Below, one piece after another: positions 60,325 through 63,946 of a stretch of 63,946 nt of DNA; position 1 is the stretch's first letter; every line of letters starts with the position of its first letter. A program made the position numbers and the translations under genes. Under the pieces are notes generated by a model. The model saw nothing but the letters and a program-made list of their open reading frames with translations, was not told the DNA's origin and ran no database searches. This stretch comes from Bacteroidaceae bacterium (GTDB lineage: Bacteria > Bacteroidota > Bacteroidia > Bacteroidales > Bacteroidaceae): contig JAKSIS010000011.1 in assembly GCA_024398665.1 (NCBI GenBank), positions 1-63,946 on the forward strand, read 5' to 3'.

Positions 60325-61071
60325 TTACTTTTTGTGGGCTGCAAGATAGTTCTCAATGGCAGCCGATATTGAAGTGACGCCTGGAGCCGGGGCCTCAATG
60401 TCAAGCCTGAAGCCGGCATCTCTGATAGCCTGGGCTGTCTTGGCGCCAAGACAGCCTATCAGCCTGTCGCCCTGTACGAAATCAGGAACGTTTTCCTTCA
60501 GTGAATCTATTCCGGCGGGGCTGAAGAAGACCAGCATGTCATATGCGTTGATTTCTTCAGGGCTTATCTCATTGCTCACCGTGCGGTACATGACAGCTTC
60601 AGTATGCTTTATTCCGGCAGCGTCAAGCAGTTTCTTGAGTTCATCGGTATGGACCGTCGACATGGGAATGAAATAGGATTCGGTCTTATGCTTGAGAATT
60701 GGAGCCATGAGACTGTCAACTGATCCCGTTGTGCCGAAAAAGACCTTGCGCTTGCGGTACTGGACATATTTCTGGATATAAAGCGAAACCTGCTCCGTTA
60801 TGCAGAAATACTTCATGTCGTCAGGAATTGTAATACGCAGTTCCGTACACAGATTGAAGAAATGGTCAACCGCATGTCTTGAAGTGAAAACAATGGCAGT
60901 ATGGTCCAGGATGGATACTTTCTGCTGTCTGAATTCCTTTGCAGAAAGGGCTTCAACACGAATAAGCGGCTTGAACACAAATTCCACGCCATATTTCGCA
61001 GCAATGTCAAAATAAGGAGATTTCGCTGTTGCAGGCTGAGGCTGCGAAATGAGAATTTTATTTACTTTCAA
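60325..61071 (-). CDS. hemD: Uroporphyrinogen-III synthase
   Basis: 248-residue enzyme that cyclises hydroxymethylbilane with D-ring inversion, for heme or cobalamin-type tetrapyrroles. The two alpha/beta lobes are recognisable, with VFTSRHAVDHFF near residue 61 and VFFSPAGIDSL near residue 185 (the paired S-x-x-A/G pattern). The family is poorly conserved, so the call leans on these motifs and the DUF4271-hemD-rnpA order typical of Bacteroidetes. Other heme genes are not in the window. Confidence 0.88.
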   Translation of the reverse strand: MKVNKILISQPQPATAKSPYFDIAAKYGVEFVFKPLIRVEALSAKEFRQQKVSILDHTAIVFTSRHAVDHFFNLCTELRITIPDDMKYFCITEQVSLYIQKYVQYRKRKVFFGTTGSVDSLMAPILKHKTESYFIPMSTVHTDELKKLLDAAGIKHTEAVMYRTVSNEISPEEINAYDMLVFFSPAGIDSLKENVPDFVQGDRLIGCLGAKTAQAIRDAGFRLDIEAPAPGVTSISAAIENYLAAHKK

Positions 61072-61100
61072 AGCGTTTACAGATTAAATTCCACTATTGA

Positions 61101-61772
61101 TCATTTTGCCAAAACGAACCATAATGCAGCCAATGGTCCAATTTCGAGCGCACAAAGGTAGGCAAAAAATCCCAAAAATGTGCATCTATTTTTCAATAAG
61201 GATGTTTTAATCTTGAAAATACAGCCAATTTCCAGCACAGCCACCGCTGCAGCAATGGCAGCCAGCGGGACAGCCGGCGGCAGAACGAAAAACATGGATA
61301 CCGCAGCGAACAGACTTGACAGCAGCCCGCAGAATGTGAACACCATTATAAAGAAGCCGTTCCACCTGACAGGTTTGACAGTAATGGTCTGCTTGCGGTA
61401 AAGTTTGCTGTTCACAAAAGAGTACAAGGCCAGCCGGAAAAGGAAAAATACCAACACAAGAACGCTGAAGCTCAGAATCCGGGCAAGATCATCAGGACTT
61501 TCTGCAGGCATGATGCATACAAGAAGCAGAGCGCTGGCCGAACATGAGGCCAGAACTGAAACAGCCGACACGAAATGAGAAAGTACAGGGAAATGGACAT
61601 TGCCGTCCGGACTATTGAAGCGGTACATGGATGACAGCCCCCTCCTGTACGACTCCTGTTCGGGCCCCATGACAAGGAACTGGACAAGGACTGTCACAAT
61701 GAGAATGACAAGAGTCCAGTCTCCCGCCTGGCAGGCGGTGTCATTGAACGGGAAAAGGGACATCGGATTCAT
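61101..61772 (-). CDS. DUF4271 family membrane protein
   Basis: About 223 residues from the ATG at 61772, chosen because the longer frame would overlap the LOG gene. Six to seven hydrophobic segments run from residue 20 to the end (for example TLVILIVTVLVQFLV and LVLVFFLFRLALYSFV). I recognise this as DUF4271, a membrane family of unknown function that precedes hemD in many Bacteroidetes. It follows the LOG gene by 7 bp. Confidence 0.82.
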   Translation of the reverse strand: MNPMSLFPFNDTACQAGDWTLVILIVTVLVQFLVMGPEQESYRRGLSSMYRFNSPDGNVHFPVLSHFVSAVSVLASCSASALLLVCIMPAESPDDLARILSFSVLVLVFFLFRLALYSFVNSKLYRKQTITVKPVRWNGFFIMVFTFCGLLSSLFAAVSMFFVLPPAVPLAAIAAAVAVLEIGCIFKIKTSLLKNRCTFLGFFAYLCALEIGPLAALWFVLAK

Positions 61773-61779
61773 GTGCCGG

Positions 61780-62355
61780 TCAGATTTTGCTTTCGGAACA
61801 GTCCCAGTCAGGCAAAGTGTCCAGAAGTTCAAGCGCCTGCTGCGGGGTGTCGGCGACAGCCCAGAGTCCTGTGAACCTGGAGCTCATGAAATGACGTTCC
61901 ACGGCACGGTCAAGCATGGCAAACATCGGGTCATAATACCCGTCAGTATTGAGAATTACGATTGGTTTGACGAAAATTCCCAACATTTTCCAAGTGATCA
62001 CTTCAAACAGTTCCTCAAATGTGCCCGTCCCGCCGGGAAGCGCAATCACGGCATCGGCCATCTGAGCCATGCGCTCCTTGCGCTGATGCATGGTCTCAGT
62101 GGTGATGACACGTGTAAGGCCCTGATGCAGCCAGCCGTTGTCAATCATGAACTGCGGTATTATGCCTATGGCGGTCCCGCCGGCCTGCAGAGCACCGTTT
62201 TCGACCGATGCCATGAGACCGGTGCTTCCGGCACCTGTCACAATGGTCTTTCCCGCTCCGGCAAGAAGTGTGCCCAACTCATATGCGGAACTGGAGAACA
62301 CGTCCTCGGCCTTTGGGCTTGATGCGCCATAAACGACAATGGTGGTGCGTTCCAT
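61780..62355 (-). CDS. LOG family protein (TIGR00730)
   Basis: 191 residues from the ATG at 62355 (MERTTIVVYGASS), chosen because the conserved Rossmann start begins there and the ahcY stop lies just before it. The LOG motif PGGTGTFEE is near residue 102 and the preceding R-K-E-R-M is conserved. Family members release the base from nucleoside monophosphates (cytokinin activation in plants, AMP hydrolysis in bacteria); a bacterial function beyond that is uncertain. It directly follows ahcY with one base between. Confidence 0.9.
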   Translation of the reverse strand: MERTTIVVYGASSPKAEDVFSSSAYELGTLLAGAGKTIVTGAGSTGLMASVENGALQAGGTAIGIIPQFMIDNGWLHQGLTRVITTETMHQRKERMAQMADAVIALPGGTGTFEELFEVITWKMLGIFVKPIVILNTDGYYDPMFAMLDRAVERHFMSSRFTGLWAVADTPQQALELLDTLPDWDCSESKI

Positions 62356-62356
62356 A

Positions 62357-63775
62357 TCAGTAGCGGTAATGTTCGGCTTTGTAAGGACCTTCAACGGGAA
62401 CTCCCAGATAATCGGCCTGAGCCTTGGTCAGTTTTGACAGATGGACGCCTATCCTTTCAAGATGCAGGCGGGCAACCTCTTCGTCAAGGTGCTTTGGCAG
62501 ACGGTATACTCCGGCACTGTACTCCTTGTTGAACAGTTCTATCTGGGCCAGTGTCTGGTTGGTGAAGCTGTTGCTCATCACGAAACTGGGATGTCCTGTG
62601 GCGCAGCCCAGGTTCACAAGGCGGCCGTCAGCCAGCAGGATAATGCTGTGGCCGTCAGGGAAGAAGTAGCGGTCAACCTGAGGCTTGACGTTCTGGCAGA
62701 CAATTCCGGGTATGTTCTTAAGGGCATCAACCTGGATCTCGCTGTCGAAATGGCCTATGTTGCAGACAATGGCCTGGTCCGGCATGACCTGCATGTGCGC
62801 GGTCGTGATGACATCAATGTTGCCGGTGGTTGTGACGAATATGTTGCCCTGGGGTGCAGCCTCATCCATGGTCACGACTTCATATCCCTCCATGGCGGCC
62901 TGAAGTGCGCAGATGGGGTCAATTTCTGTCACAAGAACGCGCGCACCGTATGAGCGCATGCTCTGCGCGCAGCCCTTGCCAACTTCACCGTATCCGCATA
63001 CCACACATACCTTGCCGGCAATCATCACGTCAGTGGCGCGCTTTATTCCGTCAGCCAGGGATTCGCGGCAGCCGTACAGGTTGTCGAACTTGCTCTTTGT
63101 AACCGAATCGTTCACATTGAATGCGGGGAACAGAAGTTCGCCGCGCTGCTGCATCTGATACAGACGGTGTACGCCCGTGGTCGTTTCCTCACTTACACCG
63201 CGTATTCCGGCAGCGATGTCCTTCCAGTAGCAGGCACCCTTTTCCGCATATACCTTCTTGAGTATGGCAAGCAGTTCGCGTTCATCTCCCGAAGTGGCTT
63301 CATAGTCAAGGGCTGACGCATCATTTTCACCCTTTACGCCAAGATGCACCATCAGTGTGGCGTCACCTCCGTCATCGACTATCATGTTGGGACCTCCCTG
63401 AGGGAAGTTCATGGCCTGCAGGGTGCACCACCAGTAGTCTGCCAGCGATTCGCCCTTCCAGGCGAACACAGCGGCGCTGCCGGCTGCGGCTATTGCAGCT
63501 GCGGCATGGTCCTGGGTTGAATATATGTTGCATGAGCACCAGCGGATTTCAGCGCCCAGTTCATGAAGGGTTTCAATGAGGACTGCGGTCTGGATTGTCA
63601 TGTGGAGCGAACCCATGATACGCGCACCCTTAAGCGGTTTACTGTCACGGTACTTGTCACGCAGGGCCATCAGACCCGGCATTTCCTTTTCCGCCATTTC
63701 AATCTCCTTGCGGCCGAATTCAGCCTGTGCCATGTCTGCCACCTTGTATGGCAGTGTAGAAAACAAATTCTCCAT
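62357..63775 (-). CDS. ahcY: Adenosylhomocysteinase
   Basis: NAD-dependent hydrolysis of S-adenosylhomocysteine to adenosine and homocysteine, completing the methyl cycle. I start at 63775 ([15 protein letters not shown]), giving 472 residues, the standard size; the longer frame only adds upstream codons near the promoter. The N-terminal [16 protein letters not shown] motif is near residue 14, the NAD loop [13 protein letters not shown] near residue 264, and the C-terminal segment [10 protein letters not shown] and the last residues YKAEHYRY are the family ending. Product adenosine links to the LOG gene downstream. Confidence 0.97.
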   Translation of the reverse strand: MENLFSTLPYKVADMAQAEFGRKEIEMAEKEMPGLMALRDKYRDSKPLKGARIMGSLHMTIQTAVLIETLHELGAEIRWCSCNIYSTQDHAAAAIAAAGSAAVFAWKGESLADYWWCTLQAMNFPQGGPNMIVDDGGDATLMVHLGVKGENDASALDYEATSGDERELLAILKKVYAEKGACYWKDIAAGIRGVSEETTTGVHRLYQMQQRGELLFPAFNVNDSVTKSKFDNLYGCRESLADGIKRATDVMIAGKVCVVCGYGEVGKGCAQSMRSYGARVLVTEIDPICALQAAMEGYEVVTMDEAAPQGNIFVTTTGNIDVITTAHMQVMPDQAIVCNIGHFDSEIQVDALKNIPGIVCQNVKPQVDRYFFPDGHSIILLADGRLVNLGCATGHPSFVMSNSFTNQTLAQIELFNKEYSAGVYRLPKHLDEEVARLHLERIGVHLSKLTKAQADYLGVPVEGPYKAEHYRY

Positions 63776-63793
63776 ATTTATTATAATGTGGTG

Positions 63794-63801
63794 CAAAGTT
63801 A
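63794..63801 (-). promoter_or_regulatory. Candidate -7 box for ahcY
   Basis: Minus-strand TAACTTTG, an exact TAnnTTTG match, 18 bases before the chosen ATG. No TTTG is seen at the right distance upstream. Confidence 0.4.
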
Positions 63802-63871
63802 TAAGAAGTTGTTTAAATTTGTTCGATTAAAAATTTTATGAAAGATTTTCGAGATGAAAATCCGGTTGTTT

Positions 63872-63912
63872 GAAGGAGCAATGGGGCTCCATTGGCTTCG
63901 CCTTCCTCCTTC
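63872..63912. repeat. Nested inverted repeat at the window edge
   Basis: GAAGGAG (63872-63878) pairs with CTCCTTC (63906-63912), enclosing CAATGG/CCATTG (63879-63884 with 63889-63894). A further TCAAGC/GCTTGA lies at about 63926-63939. No gene is visible in 63797-63946. The segment looks like a structured intergenic repeat cut by the end of the window. Confidence 0.55.
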
Positions 63913-63946
63913 GCACCTCGGACATTCAAGCAAGCTTGATGTCGCT

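Overview
The window looks like a chromosomal segment from a Bacteroidales bacterium, probably related to Prevotella. The evidence is two SusC/SusD outer-membrane pairs, many lipoproteins with a Cys followed by acidic residues, promoter boxes of the Bacteroidetes type (TAnnTTTG), no Shine-Dalgarno pattern, C-terminal tails resembling type IX secretion sorting tails, and the gene order DUF4271-hemD-rnpA-yidD-tatD-tyrS seen in this phylum. No species can be named from sequence alone.

Layout. (1) 241-1908: fhs on the plus strand. (2) 15359 down to 1920, minus strand: a long, tightly packed run of GH95, dusB, a U32 tRNA-modification protein, GH51 arabinofuranosidase, a lipoprotein alpha/beta hydrolase, rmlA, galE, an atypical galactokinase-family kinase, a nucleotidyltransferase, a GSCFA protein and ppa. 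(3) 15546-18320, plus strand, divergent from GH95: xylulokinase and a GH8 oligoxylanase. (4) 18494-20530, plus strand: an orphan fasciclin-domain lipoprotein. (5) 20531-21122: a gene-free junction with an integrase remnant, a palindromic element and 20-bp tandem repeats. (6) 23618 down to 21123: a CotH-like secreted protein; 25400 down to 23722: an ECF sigma operon. (7) 56962 down to 25498, minus strand: a polysaccharide utilization locus of about 31 kb. In transcription order it holds a GH43, a 983-aa fasciclin lipoprotein, SusC, SusD, two more fasciclin lipoproteins, a second SusC and SusD, two giant mosaic paralogues (1258 and 1244 aa), GH30 xylanase, GH43-CBM6 and a second secreted GH43. 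(8) 57591 to the end: tRNA-Gln and housekeeping genes (tyrS, tatD-like, yidD, rnpA, hemD, DUF4271, LOG, ahcY).

Working together. GH30, the GH43s, GH8, GH51, GH95 and XylB fit degradation of substituted (arabino)xylan. The GH30 would cut the chain, the SusC/D pairs would bind and import oligosaccharides, GH43/GH51/GH95 would remove side chains, GH8 and the leaderless GH43 would finish oligoxylosides, and XylB would feed xylulose to the pentose phosphate pathway. The kinase, nucleotidyltransferase, galE and rmlA genes downstream of GH51 and GH95 may activate released sugars to nucleotide sugars. No hybrid two-component regulator lies in the window.

The parts most worth a second look are: fasciclin-domain lipoproteins occupying the SusE/SusF positions of a double SusCD locus, with a distant paralogue; the two giant proteins that share a 927-bp identical 3' end but differ in the middle; and a promoter, phased-repeat and terminator arrangement upstream of the locus that could make a small RNA of about 120 nt.
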